DNA of 64,000 nucleotides from JAFAMB01 sp963775805 (GTDB lineage Bacteria; Verrucomicrobiota; Verrucomicrobiia; Chthoniobacterales; JAFAMB01). The first letter of the stretch is position 1, and every line of letters starts with the position of its first letter. The notes beneath the pieces are model-generated. The model did not search any database and was not told the origin of the DNA. It saw nothing but the letters and a program-made list of their open reading frames with translations. The DNA lies in NCBI GenBank assembly GCA_963775805.1, contig CAVZKG010000002.1, positions 744,001-808,000 of the forward strand, given 5' to 3'. Both the position numbers and the translations under genes were made by a program. Of this stretch, positions 19,701-27,004 are shown in pieces.

Positions 19701-19909
19701 TGATCATCGGCATGATTCCGATGGCTCTCGGGTTAGGGGATGGCGGTGAACAGAACGCGCCGTTAGGCCGGGCTGTGATCGGCGGCTTGCTAGCTGCGAC
19801 TGTTGCCACGCTGATCTTCGTTCCAGCGGTTTTCAGTCTGCTGCATCAACGCACCTCGAGAATCGGGACCAATGAAGCCGAGCGGCTGGAGCCGGTAGCC
19901 GGCAGCTAA
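16736..19909 (+). CDS. RND-type efflux permease (inner membrane)
   Basis: About 1057 aa, the usual size for HAE1/AcrB-type pumps. The start ATG at 16736 has GAGG 7 nt upstream and yields the standard N-terminus MWIVKLALTRPYTF; a GTG 14 codons upstream lacks this. Landmarks: the first TM, IFPNIDIPVISVAW and GLNPEDIEGRLTTP of the porter domain, and the TM4 proton-relay VDDATVTIENIERVL. The second half repeats the fold with TM helices 7-12 (YTGLLTGLALAVVLVYMLIV). It would export drugs or toxic compounds by proton antiport. The adaptor follows 17 bp later; there is no outer-membrane channel gene, so a shared TolC-like protein is needed. Confidence 0.93.
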   Translation: MWIVKLALTRPYTFVVFALLIFVLSPMVILRTPTDIFPNIDIPVISVAWTYTGLNPEDIEGRLTTPYEKVLTTLVDNIEHIESTSYNGAAVIKIFLQPHTSVDRANSQVVGASQFALRLLPSSIQPPEIINFSASSVPILQLGLSGQGLSEQQLNDLALNFVRTQMITVPGAVIPLPYGGKQRQVMINLDHNLMQARNISPTDVLNAVSTQSLVLPSGTVKLGQSELDIRANTYPRTVAELNNLPIKQVGDTTVYVRDVATASDGFALQTNVVRQDGRRGVLMSILKAGNASTLSVVSGVKTLLPRVATIVPPTLKMTPLADQSIFVQSAVSGVIREAVIAAALTGFMILSFLGSWRSTLIIAVSIPLSILTSIMIISLLGETINIMTLGGLALAVGILVDDATVTIENIERVLRQGRSLHDGILEGAAQIAVPALVSTLCICIVFLPMFLLDGVARYLFVPLAEAVVFAMLASYILSRTLVPTLAMYLLKAKHHEPNLKNLFARLQYGFEKGFDSVRNAYSGLLTSLVDHRKLFIPAFLGTCLCGVFLVPWLGQDFFPDTDSGQFILHVRARTGTRIEETARLFDLVEDVIRQHIPAKEMDNILDNIGLPYSPYNTMHSTSGVLGANDGDVLVSLTKNHSPVAEYVRDLRVLLPQRFPGVTFYFLPADIVTQILDFGLPSPIDVQVEGNDVVASQQIAEKLMAQMRQVPGLVDLRVQQPLDNPTLDVAVDRVKALQAGYTEQNVANSVLNALSGSFQITPLFFMNWKNGVNYNLVAQTPQYRFQSINDLLNIPLPAASGSNTEILGDVASVRRGHEMGLITHYNIRRVIDIYGAVQDRDLGSVSRDVQKIVDNSRQQLPRGTFLTIRGQVRTMESSYTGLLTGLALAVVLVYMLIVINFQSWLDPFIIITGLPAALTGIVLFLFLTHTTLSVPALMGALMCMGIATANSILVVSFAKERLRAHGDSVRASIEAGVTRFRPVVMTALAMIIGMIPMALGLGDGGEQNAPLGRAVIGGLLAATVATLIFVPAVFSLLHQRTSRIGTNEAERLEPVAGS

Positions 19910-19926
19910 AAAAGAAGAGTAGAGAA

Positions 19927-21159
19927 ATGTCAATTGAATCGCAAGAAACGATAGCTGGACTACAGACCAAAGTCGCCGTCCAGGTTGAGAAAAATAGTCC
20001 GCGCAATCGATCGCGTACCCTGCGGGCGATCATGGTCGGCGGCGCTATATTGTTAATTGTCAGTCTCGCTTTTTTGGTTTATTCCGGGATTCAGTCTCGT
20101 ATTGATGCCGAAAAACAATTGGAAAAGAGAGTTACTTTATCTTCTGTTGCTGTGGTCAATGTTGTGCATGCTATCCGGGATTCGGATGACCAGGCGATTG
20201 AGTTACCCGGCAATACAGAAGCCTTCACCGAAGCTCCGATTTATGCACGGACGAGCGGTTACCTGAAGCAATGGTATTTCGATATCGGCGCTCACGTGAA
20301 GCGAGGACAGCTTCTGGCTGAGATCGAAACACCCGAGCTGGATGAGCAATTGGAGCAAGCCGAGAACCAACTGAAAACAGCAGAGGCGAATCTGCAGCTG
20401 GCGCAGGTCACCGCGGACCGATGGGTGTATTTGGAGAAATCGAGTGTCGTCTCCAAACAAGAAAGAGATCAAGCGGTTAGCGACCTGAACGCGAAACGAT
20501 CAACCGCGGACTCCGACAGAGCGAATGTCGCTCGGCTGCAAAAACTGCAAGAGTTTGAGCATGTATACGCGCCATTTGACGGCGTGATTACCGCACGCAA
20601 CACGGATTTCGGGGATTTGATTCAGGGTGACAACACGGCTCCAAAGGAACTGTTCCATCTGGCAGCGGTGGGCAAGCTTCGGGTTTATATTTCGGTGCCG
20701 GAGGTTTATGCGTCCGGGATCAAGTCGGGTGAAAGCGTGACGTTGACGCTGGATGCGTTTCCCGGGGAGAAGTTCGCCGGCACGTTAATGCGCGACTCGA
20801 ACTCTATCGACTTAACATCGCGGACGTTGAGAGTGGAGGTTGATGTCGATAATTCTACCGGACGTCTTCTACCGGGCGCGTATGCGTTTGTGCATTGGAA
20901 GCTGCCTTCCGCGGCCCGGTCGGTTACCATTCCAACCAATACTTTATTATTTCGAGCCGAAGGTCTGCGTGTAGCCGTCGTGCGAGGCGGGCAGGCGAAG
21001 CTGGTGCCGATCACAATTGGTCGCGACTATGGGAGTAGCGTCGAAGTGTTGTCTGGTTTGACCTCGGAGGAGACTGTTATTCTCGATCCATCCGACTCCA
21101 TCACGGAAGGTTCAGCAGTGAAGATTGCGGAGGCGGTGAAGCCAGAGGGATCGAAGTGA
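19927..21159 (+). CDS. RND efflux periplasmic adaptor (HlyD/MFP family)
   Basis: 410 aa. An N-terminal membrane anchor at residues 35-55 (AIMVGGAILLIVSLAFLVYS) is followed by a lipoyl-like half (APIYARTSGYLKQWYFDIG), an alpha-hairpin of about 70 residues (LDEQLEQAENQLKTAEANLQ onward), the second lipoyl half (YAPFDGVITARNTDFGDLI), a beta-barrel and a membrane-proximal domain. It links the permease to an outer-membrane channel. Gene order, permease first and then adaptor, is the reverse of acrAB. The 17-bp gap indicates one transcript. Confidence 0.92.
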   Translation: MSIESQETIAGLQTKVAVQVEKNSPRNRSRTLRAIMVGGAILLIVSLAFLVYSGIQSRIDAEKQLEKRVTLSSVAVVNVVHAIRDSDDQAIELPGNTEAFTEAPIYARTSGYLKQWYFDIGAHVKRGQLLAEIETPELDEQLEQAENQLKTAEANLQLAQVTADRWVYLEKSSVVSKQERDQAVSDLNAKRSTADSDRANVARLQKLQEFEHVYAPFDGVITARNTDFGDLIQGDNTAPKELFHLAAVGKLRVYISVPEVYASGIKSGESVTLTLDAFPGEKFAGTLMRDSNSIDLTSRTLRVEVDVDNSTGRLLPGAYAFVHWKLPSAARSVTIPTNTLLFRAEGLRVAVVRGGQAKLVPITIGRDYGSSVEVLSGLTSEETVILDPSDSITEGSAVKIAEAVKPEGSK

Positions 21160-21240
21160 GGTAGATCCATCCAAACTTAGCCCGCATTTCTCAGGTCCCC
21201 ATGAGAAATACGCACAGGCGCGCTCTCCCGGTGGCGGCGT

Positions 21241-22266
21241 TCAACCGATCGACCCGGATTTGCTTCTAACTAAGCTCTGGACCTCCTTGGAGCTCGGCTT
21301 TCGCTCCCGTCTTTTAGGGAGTCCTGTCGCGGCCCAGATCGAGGCCGGGTTGAAGTCTTTGGACTGAGCCCAACGTTGGCCGATTTCCTCCTGAGCCAGT
21401 TCGCGACGCAAGGCGTCGAGAGAAGCAGAGCTATGTTCTTTGGGCCAGACAAGAAACGTAGTGGCATCCGTGAACTCAATCGGTGGCGGCAAAATGCTGA
21501 CGTCGCGCTCCGCGTGCAATGCGTCAACGACCGAATGGGGTACCAGGGCAATTCCGGTACCCGCAGCGACGCAAGCGACAATCGCGTGATAAGACCCAAA
21601 TTCCAAGACACGCTCAGGGGTGACCTTTGAACGCGCCAGCCATTCCTCGAGTGTTCGTCGGTAGGAGCAGCCCGTGGCAAAAGCAATCACGGTCATACCC
21701 TGGATATCCTCCGCGTTTTTAATTTTGGTAATTTCCTTCGGGGCGATTAGAACAAGCTTTTCCAGGAAGACCGGCATCATTTCTAAGCCTTCTGGCTCGA
21801 AGCGTCCGGCAACGAAAGCGGCATCGATCGCATAGCGGGATACTTGATCGAGAAGCCCGCACGATGTTCCGGTTACCAGCTCGATCTGGACCTCCGGGTT
21901 AGCCCGATGATAACGCGCGAGAACCGGCGGTAAGCGGGCTGCGGCGGTGCTCTCAAGGGTCCCAACTCGGAGTTTTCCCCGAGGTTTACCGCTGCGGAGA
22001 GCTAATTCTGCTTCGGAAGAAAGATGGAGCAGGCGTTCGGCATAGGTGAGCAACAGCTTCCCCTCGGTCGAAAGCAGGAGTTTTCGGCTGTGCCGATGGA
22101 ACAGCTTGGTACCCAACCGTTCCTCCAGCTGTTTCAACCGCGTCGTGATGTTTGAAGGTACGCGATGCAGCTGCGCAGCAGCCCTTGTCACTCCGCCGCA
22201 GTCCACCACTGCTTTAAAGATCTCCAAAGCCTGCAGATCGATTGTTCTCAAAACATGAACAGCCAT
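21241..22266 (-). CDS. LysR-family transcriptional regulator
   Basis: About 341 aa from ATG at 22266 (the frame extends to 22383 but with no LysR-like sequence). The winged helix is typical: IDLQALEIFKAVVDCGGVTR, then AAQLHRVPSNITTRLKQLEE, then GTKLFHRHSRKLLLSTEGK. The effector domain contains GKLRVGTLESTAAARLPPVL. The C-terminal tail is Arg/Lys/Ser-rich. The gene is divergent from the SDR at 22295 with only about 30 bp between starts, so it very likely controls that gene. Confidence 0.9.
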   Translation of the reverse strand: MAVHVLRTIDLQALEIFKAVVDCGGVTRAAAQLHRVPSNITTRLKQLEERLGTKLFHRHSRKLLLSTEGKLLLTYAERLLHLSSEAELALRSGKPRGKLRVGTLESTAAARLPPVLARYHRANPEVQIELVTGTSCGLLDQVSRYAIDAAFVAGRFEPEGLEMMPVFLEKLVLIAPKEITKIKNAEDIQGMTVIAFATGCSYRRTLEEWLARSKVTPERVLEFGSYHAIVACVAAGTGIALVPHSVVDALHAERDVSILPPPIEFTDATTFLVWPKEHSSASLDALRRELAQEEIGQRWAQSKDFNPASIWAATGLPKRRERKPSSKEVQSLVRSKSGSIG

Positions 22267-22294
22267 TCTCAATAATTCAATTTTATAGAAAGGG

Positions 22295-23041
22295 GTGTCA
22301 ATCGAAACTCTCTCGATGAATTTCACCCAGCAACCCGTCGCCATTGTCACTGGCGCATCCAGCGGAATCGGTCTCAGCCTCACTCAAGCGCTGCTCGAGC
22401 GCGGCTACCGTGTTGTCGCCAACTCGCGTTCCATCAGCCGATCGAAGGACTTGAAATCGTCTCAAGATCTCGCTCTTGTGGACGGCGACGCTGGCAAGAA
22501 GGAAATCGCCATCGAGGTGGTGGAAACAGCACTCAAGGATTTTGGGCGTATTGATCTGCTTGTCAATAACGCCGGAATCTTCATTCCGAAGGCGTTCACC
22601 GACTACACCGAAGAAGACTACAACCTGGTAATGAACACCAATGTCGCCAGCTTCTTCTACATGTCGCAGCAGGTGATCCCGCAGATGAAAAAGCAAAATG
22701 CGGGGCATGTGGTGTACATCTCGGCCGCCCTTGCCGATCAGCCAAGCGGGGCCGTGCCCGCACTTTTGGCAGTCCTGTCGAAGTCGCCGATGCCGGCGGT
22801 GAGTAAGGCCTTGGCGTTGGAGTACGCGGGGAACAACATCCGCTTCAATACTGTTTCACCCGGCATCATCAACACGCCGATGCATGCCAAAAATGATCAT
22901 GCGGTGCTGGCAAAGTTTCATCCCCTCGCCAGGATGGGTGAAACTGCTGACATCGTCGACGCGGTGCTTTATCTCCAGGGCGCCACGTTCGTAACGGGCG
23001 AAAACATTCGGGTGGATGGAGGAGTCCATGCCGGCCGATAG
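22295..23041 (+). CDS. SDR-family oxidoreductase controlled by divergent LysR
   Basis: 248 aa with TGASSGIG, NNAG, and a C-terminus TFVTGENIRVDGGVHAGR. At the catalytic position, HVVYISAALADQPSGAVPAL replaces the normal S-x(12)-Y-x-x-x-K arrangement: the Ser is present, but the Tyr expected before the Lys is missing (LLAVLSKSPMPAVSK). The catalytic Tyr therefore appears absent and activity is uncertain. It starts with GTG at 22295 or ATG at 22316. Confidence 0.83.
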   Translation: MSIETLSMNFTQQPVAIVTGASSGIGLSLTQALLERGYRVVANSRSISRSKDLKSSQDLALVDGDAGKKEIAIEVVETALKDFGRIDLLVNNAGIFIPKAFTDYTEEDYNLVMNTNVASFFYMSQQVIPQMKKQNAGHVVYISAALADQPSGAVPALLAVLSKSPMPAVSKALALEYAGNNIRFNTVSPGIINTPMHAKNDHAVLAKFHPLARMGETADIVDAVLYLQGATFVTGENIRVDGGVHAGR

Positions 23042-23051
23042 CAGTCCCTTG

Positions 23052-23068
23052 ATTACCTCTGAGGTAAT
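23052..23068. promoter_or_regulatory. Perfect palindrome ATTACCTC-T-GAGGTAAT
   Basis: An 8-bp perfect inverted repeat with a single central base, about 80 bp upstream of the secreted ABM gene and 11 bp after the SDR stop. It has operator-like symmetry and too short a loop for a terminator. The cognate regulator is unknown. Confidence 0.4.
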
Positions 23069-23144
23069 TGCTGCCAGTTCTATTCGCTCGATACTGTAGG
23101 TCTACCGCAATTGCGGAGAACAGACCATCCATAAAAAAACGGTT

Positions 23145-23738
23145 ATGATTATCATTCCATTTCAATCAATCGAATCGACCAATGGAAAGTTGGGCACTGT
23201 CAGCCTTCCATCCAATCCACACGGACGCGTTGGTTCGGTACGCGTCAAAGCCAATAATCGGCATCCGCTCATCACAAAACGTCAGTATAAGTTTCCTCTT
23301 GCGATGCTAGCGGTGCTAGCAGCTGTTTTTGGATTGAACCCGAATTCTCTCGCTCAAGATGTTCCAAAAGATCCGAGTGTCACAAGTCAGGTTCAATCGG
23401 CCGGAACTAATTCAACAAAGAAAGGTAAATCTATGGAAGCAGTCGGATTGTTAGTCACGCTCGAAGCACGCCCAGGCAAAGAGGCTGACGCGGAGGCATT
23501 TCTAAAGTCAGCTCAGCCACTCGCCCTGAATGAAAAAGGAACTTTGAAATGGTATGCTTTTAAGCTTGGTTCGGGAAAGTTCGGCATTTTTGATACCTTT
23601 GCAAATGAAGAGGGCCGTAATGCCCACTTGACTGGCGAAATTGCAAAGGCATTGGGAGCGCGAGCCAGCGAATTGTTTGCGGTTTCCCCGCAGATTGACA
23701 AAGTGGACCTCCTCGCAACCACCCCTTTGAAGCACTAA
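23145..23738 (+). CDS. Secreted ABM-domain protein
   Basis: 197 aa. A signal/anchor (PLAMLAVLAAVFGLNPNSLAQD) ends near residue 65 after an unusually long charged leader. An antibiotic-biosynthesis-monooxygenase fold follows (VGLLVTLEARPGKEADAEAF, KWYAFKLGSGKFGIFDTF, HLTGEIAKAL). Its leader is clearly related to that of the next gene at 23850, though the mature parts differ. ABM domains are small dimeric alpha+beta barrels; periplasmic examples have no settled function. It heads a probable operon with the next three genes. Confidence 0.75.
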   Translation: MIIIPFQSIESTNGKLGTVSLPSNPHGRVGSVRVKANNRHPLITKRQYKFPLAMLAVLAAVFGLNPNSLAQDVPKDPSVTSQVQSAGTNSTKKGKSMEAVGLLVTLEARPGKEADAEAFLKSAQPLALNEKGTLKWYAFKLGSGKFGIFDTFANEEGRNAHLTGEIAKALGARASELFAVSPQIDKVDLLATTPLKH

Positions 23739-23849
23739 GTATCAGGTTTCTATCTATTCTGGCGCCCTGAAGCCGCGAGTTTTGCAACTTCAACAACCGG
23801 TTACAAAATCGATGAATGATCGTTAGCCGGAACAACAGGAAAAAATGTA

Positions 23850-24641
23850 ATGTTATACACTTCGATCAACAAAGAAAAGTTGGGTATCGTCACGCTCCCA
23901 TACAGTCAATACGGACATTCTAGGTCGATGAGTGTCGAAACCAAGAAGGAACAGCCGCTCAACCGTAGTTATCACCGTATATTTTCTTTTGCGGTAATTG
24001 CTCTATTGACAGCTGTTTTTGGATTGAACCTGAGCGCTCGTGCTCAAGATGCTCCTCCACCCCAATCGGGTGCACTTGGCAAGGTTGAATCTATCGGGGA
24101 TAATTCGATCACAATCCAGAACAAAGCGGGGCTTTTTCATATCAATATTGTACAGCCCCTCAAAACCTATAAAGTGGCTCCGTCCGACTTGGAACACATC
24201 ACGGATAATGACTACATCGGTGTCGCATCAGCGCCGGGACCAGATGGAAAGCAAGTGGCGAAACAGATCTTCGTCTTTCCGTCAGAATTCCGAGGTGCGG
24301 TTGAAGGCAGTGTGCTACTGGATCCACAGCCCGGCTCAGCGGCTCAGGGCCGGATGACCAACGGATCTGTTTCGGTGAAGAGCGCAGCCGCGTCACATTC
24401 TCGAACGACCAACGGCGTCGTTCAGAAGGGAAATCGAAGAACAGTGGTCGTCCGCTATCAGGATGGCGAGCAGACCATTTCTGTGCCGACGGATGTTGCG
24501 GTCGTTGGCGTTGTACCGGCTGAGGTTCAACTGGCGGCTGGTGAGACAGCCTACGCGAAGACCGATAAGCAAACGGACGGCACGCTCACGACGAGTTTGA
24601 TCCTGGTGATCAGCGGGCCATCGTCTGGAAATGGCAAGTGA
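23850..24641 (+). CDS. Secreted protein of unknown function
   Basis: 263 aa. The leader (LGIVTLPYSQYG, then IFSFAVIALLTAVFGLNLSA, RAQD) mirrors the leader of the gene at 23145, including AVFGLN and AQD at the cleavage region. The mature part is beta-rich: GKVESIGDNSITIQNKAG, VVRYQDGEQTISVPTDVAVV. This resembles small OB-like 'DUF5666-type' secreted proteins, but I do not recognise it with certainty. Its stop overlaps the cytochrome start by 4 nt (24638-24641), so it is co-translated with the electron-transfer genes. Confidence 0.6.
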   Translation: MLYTSINKEKLGIVTLPYSQYGHSRSMSVETKKEQPLNRSYHRIFSFAVIALLTAVFGLNLSARAQDAPPPQSGALGKVESIGDNSITIQNKAGLFHINIVQPLKTYKVAPSDLEHITDNDYIGVASAPGPDGKQVAKQIFVFPSEFRGAVEGSVLLDPQPGSAAQGRMTNGSVSVKSAAASHSRTTNGVVQKGNRRTVVVRYQDGEQTISVPTDVAVVGVVPAEVQLAAGETAYAKTDKQTDGTLTTSLILVISGPSSGNGK

Positions 24642-25468
24642 CGGTCGGAGGATATGTCGTGTCGTCAGGTCGATCAAGCTGTGAAACAACGACCACAGGC
24701 GCGGGGGCTACCAAGCCCCGCGCCCTTGTCGTTCGTCAGCACCACATTTTAGTACGAATAAGTCATTGGCTTAACATTCCGCTTCTTCTCGGCCTGATTC
24801 TGAGCGGCCTATCGATCTACTGGGCTTCGCCCATTTATCAACACCCTCCAAATCCGGCTACTGGAAGCTTCGAGTACTTCGCTGACGCCGGAATCTGGAT
24901 TTGTGCCCATATACCTTGGCTTCACCAGTACGCAGACCCGGCGAACTGGGTCTATAACCAGGGCAGTCTGGGCCCCTATATGCTTGCCTTCGCCTTGCCT
25001 TTTCACTGGCTCTGCGCGTATTTGTTCATGCTTAACGGACTGGTGTATCTTGCGGGGCTCTGCATCGGAGGCGGATGGCGCTCACTGCTGCCACGGTTGA
25101 GCGATGCTCGTGGCATTCTGCAAATGACGAGATATTACCTGGGCCTGCCGTACGCCATACTGGCTCGGCAGAAGGCAGTGCATCCTAGCTTCCGGACAAA
25201 ATACAACCCCCTGCAGCGGCTCGCCTATTTCGCTGTTTCAGTTGCCGGATTCCTCGCTGTCGCCACTGGATGGGCAATACACAAACCGGCACAACTCTCC
25301 TGGCTCACCGCGATCTTCGGCGGATTTGACACGGCTCGGGTGTGGCACTTTTGGCTGATGGGATTTTTCATAATGTTTGTGATTCCGCACGTCATGCTGG
25401 TTGTCGCCGACGGTTGGGACACAATGCGGAGCATGATCACCGGTTGGTCCACAAAAACCAAGCGCTAG
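24638..25468 (+). CDS. Cytochrome b561-type membrane protein
   Basis: 276 aa with about four or five hydrophobic helices. Candidate heme histidines are in RISHWLN, ALPFHWLCAYLFM, ARVWHFWLMGFF and VIPHVMLV. This arrangement is that of cytochrome b subunits of formate dehydrogenase, Ni/Fe hydrogenase and related enzymes, which carry quinol electrons across the membrane. The next gene encodes a molybdopterin oxidoreductase, so I infer a two-subunit membrane redox enzyme analogous to, but not the same as, MsrP/MsrQ. Confidence 0.82.
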   Translation: MTVGGYVVSSGRSSCETTTTGAGATKPRALVVRQHHILVRISHWLNIPLLLGLILSGLSIYWASPIYQHPPNPATGSFEYFADAGIWICAHIPWLHQYADPANWVYNQGSLGPYMLAFALPFHWLCAYLFMLNGLVYLAGLCIGGGWRSLLPRLSDARGILQMTRYYLGLPYAILARQKAVHPSFRTKYNPLQRLAYFAVSVAGFLAVATGWAIHKPAQLSWLTAIFGGFDTARVWHFWLMGFFIMFVIPHVMLVVADGWDTMRSMITGWSTKTKR

Positions 25469-25481
25469 GAAGTCTCCGATC

Positions 25482-26375
25482 ATGACCTCTAAAAAGATAG
25501 GCACGGAACTCGAGTCCACCAGGCGATCCGCATTTCTGAAGATGTTCCAGAGCGTATTCAGCGAACGGCCGGTGGAACCGATTGAAGTCGAACCCTCGAT
25601 TCTCCGCCGCTGGACTCGACGCGATTTGCTGCTTTTCGGAGCGGGAGCGCTCGCCACACTCGCGGTAGGTGGATCGCAACTGCCGCGAAATATGTTGCAA
25701 CGGTTAGGCCTCGTTCAAGGTTACACGACTGAACCTGAAAACAAATGGCTTTTGGACCAGGCACTACGACTCGACGACGATGTGTCGGAACTTCTCTATT
25801 CGCAGCATCATTTGGTACCCACCTATACTAAATCGCAGATTACTCCGCTTAAGAACAACTACAACGGCGTGACGCCGGATCCAGCCTATATTCCCGGGTG
25901 GCGTCTCGCTCTCGACGGGCTTTCCTCTGGCTTAACGGTTTCTCTCAACATTGAAGCCCTTCTCGCGCGCCACCAGATGCATGACCAGATTACTCGCCTC
26001 GTGTGTGTAGAGGGTTGGAGCGCAATAGCATGGTGGTCCGGTTTGAGATTCGATGATCTCTTGCACGCTTATCCGCCGGTCTCCCATGCAAAGTGGGCCT
26101 ACCTCGAATCATCCGTCAATCTTGACGCAAACGGGAATCCGGATCCATATTTCGTTTCGATTGACCTAGTGACAGCGCAGCATCCGCAGACCTTGTTAGC
26201 GACTCATCTGGATGGGAAGCCTCTCACCGTAGAACACGGGGCTCCGCTTCGGCTGGTTGTACCTATGAAACTAGGCCTGAAGAACATCAAGGCGATTACC
26301 CGGATTACCTACACGAAGGATGAGCCGCCGGACTATTGGGCTAAGCGAGGGTATTCACGTTATGATGGTATTTGA
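25482..26375 (+). CDS. Molybdopterin-dependent oxidoreductase (sulfite-oxidase fold)
   Basis: 297 aa. The N-terminus contains RRWTRRDLLLFGAGALATLA, a twin-arginine-like export signal. The SUOX-type Mo-pterin fold follows: PGWRLALDGL, the cysteine ligand in LVCVEGWSAIAWWSGLRFDD, and the C-terminal GAPLRLVVPMKLGLKNIKAI. The Cys would bind Mo. Exported members of this fold include MsrP (YedY) and sulfite dehydrogenases; substrate cannot be assigned. It starts 13 nt after the cytochrome gene, so electrons probably pass between the two. Confidence 0.85.
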   Translation: MTSKKIGTELESTRRSAFLKMFQSVFSERPVEPIEVEPSILRRWTRRDLLLFGAGALATLAVGGSQLPRNMLQRLGLVQGYTTEPENKWLLDQALRLDDDVSELLYSQHHLVPTYTKSQITPLKNNYNGVTPDPAYIPGWRLALDGLSSGLTVSLNIEALLARHQMHDQITRLVCVEGWSAIAWWSGLRFDDLLHAYPPVSHAKWAYLESSVNLDANGNPDPYFVSIDLVTAQHPQTLLATHLDGKPLTVEHGAPLRLVVPMKLGLKNIKAITRITYTKDEPPDYWAKRGYSRYDGI

Positions 26376-26746
26376 TTCGCTTCTAATCGCAGCAACCCCG
26401 TAGCTGTTCCTCATCTGTCATCCTGAATTCCGGCTCTGCAGGCAAGCGGCAACGACTGCGTAAGAATCTTGATAAAGTTGTTTATGGTCGCAGCGGGCTC
26501 GGGCATTTCTCTCGTCATCAGAAACATTTTAAATTTCTTTTTCGCGTCGTTCAAAACTACCGTAAAATCGCTCGCAGGAAAAGCGTCATCTCCTTTTTGA
26601 AATCGAATTTCAGGTGCTGATGCTCTGGCTCATCCAGCAGCTTCTTCGAGTCCGGCCGGGGAAAACAGAACGTCCAGAGTTCCGGCGCGTGTAGAAAAAT
26701 ATGCAGCGTCAGCGGGAGCAGCTTCTCCGGGGTTGTCCCGGCCAGC
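26376..26746. other. Gap without a recognised gene
   Basis: About 370 bp. A minus-strand frame here ends in a Lys/Phe/Arg-rich segment (FDFKKEMTLFLRAILR), and an odd plus-strand frame contains VAAGSGISLV, reminiscent of a LysR effector domain. Neither is long or coherent enough to call. The sequence leads into an SDR relic, so decayed coding DNA is likely. Confidence 0.4.
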
Positions 26747-26920
26747 GCCACCGCTCTTGCTTTCGCCCACGAGGGTGCCTGCGTTGTTATTTCCGGCCGT
26801 CGAGAGGAGGAAGGCCGCAAGCTCACCGAAGAAATTCGCGCCCTTGGTGCTGAGGCTGAGTTCATCAAGGCCGACGCCCGGTACGAGAACGACGTGCGCA
26901 AAGGAGACGGTATCGCTCGG
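26747..26920 (+). pseudogene. SDR gene fragment
   Basis: In one plus frame these bases read ATALAFAHEGACVVISGRRE, then EEGRKLTEEIRALGAEAEF, then IKADARYENDV. This is the second helix and strand of a classical SDR, very close to the intact SDR at 29264 (GRATAFAFAREGARVVVSGR, AEFVRTDVRHEEDV). The Gly-rich loop before it and everything after about residue 80 are gone. Longer frames called on the opposite strand and in other frames over this span are shadows. Confidence 0.7.
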
Positions 26921-26949
26921 GAAATGTACCGATCGGTGCAAAACAATTC

Positions 26950-27001
26950 TTGACGCCAAAGGAGCCAGATGTTCTTGTAGTGAACCAAACGGTTTTTTAC
27001 T
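26950..27001 (+). promoter_or_regulatory. Promoter and operator, copy B
   Basis: TTGACG (26950-26955) and the imperfect palindrome AGTGAACCAAACGG...TTTTTTACT (26979-27001) match copy A at 14627-14678. The operator ends 3 nt before the ATG of the OYE-type gene, so no Shine-Dalgarno site fits between them. A repressor bound here would block initiation directly. Confidence 0.6.
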
Positions 27002-27004
27002 CCC

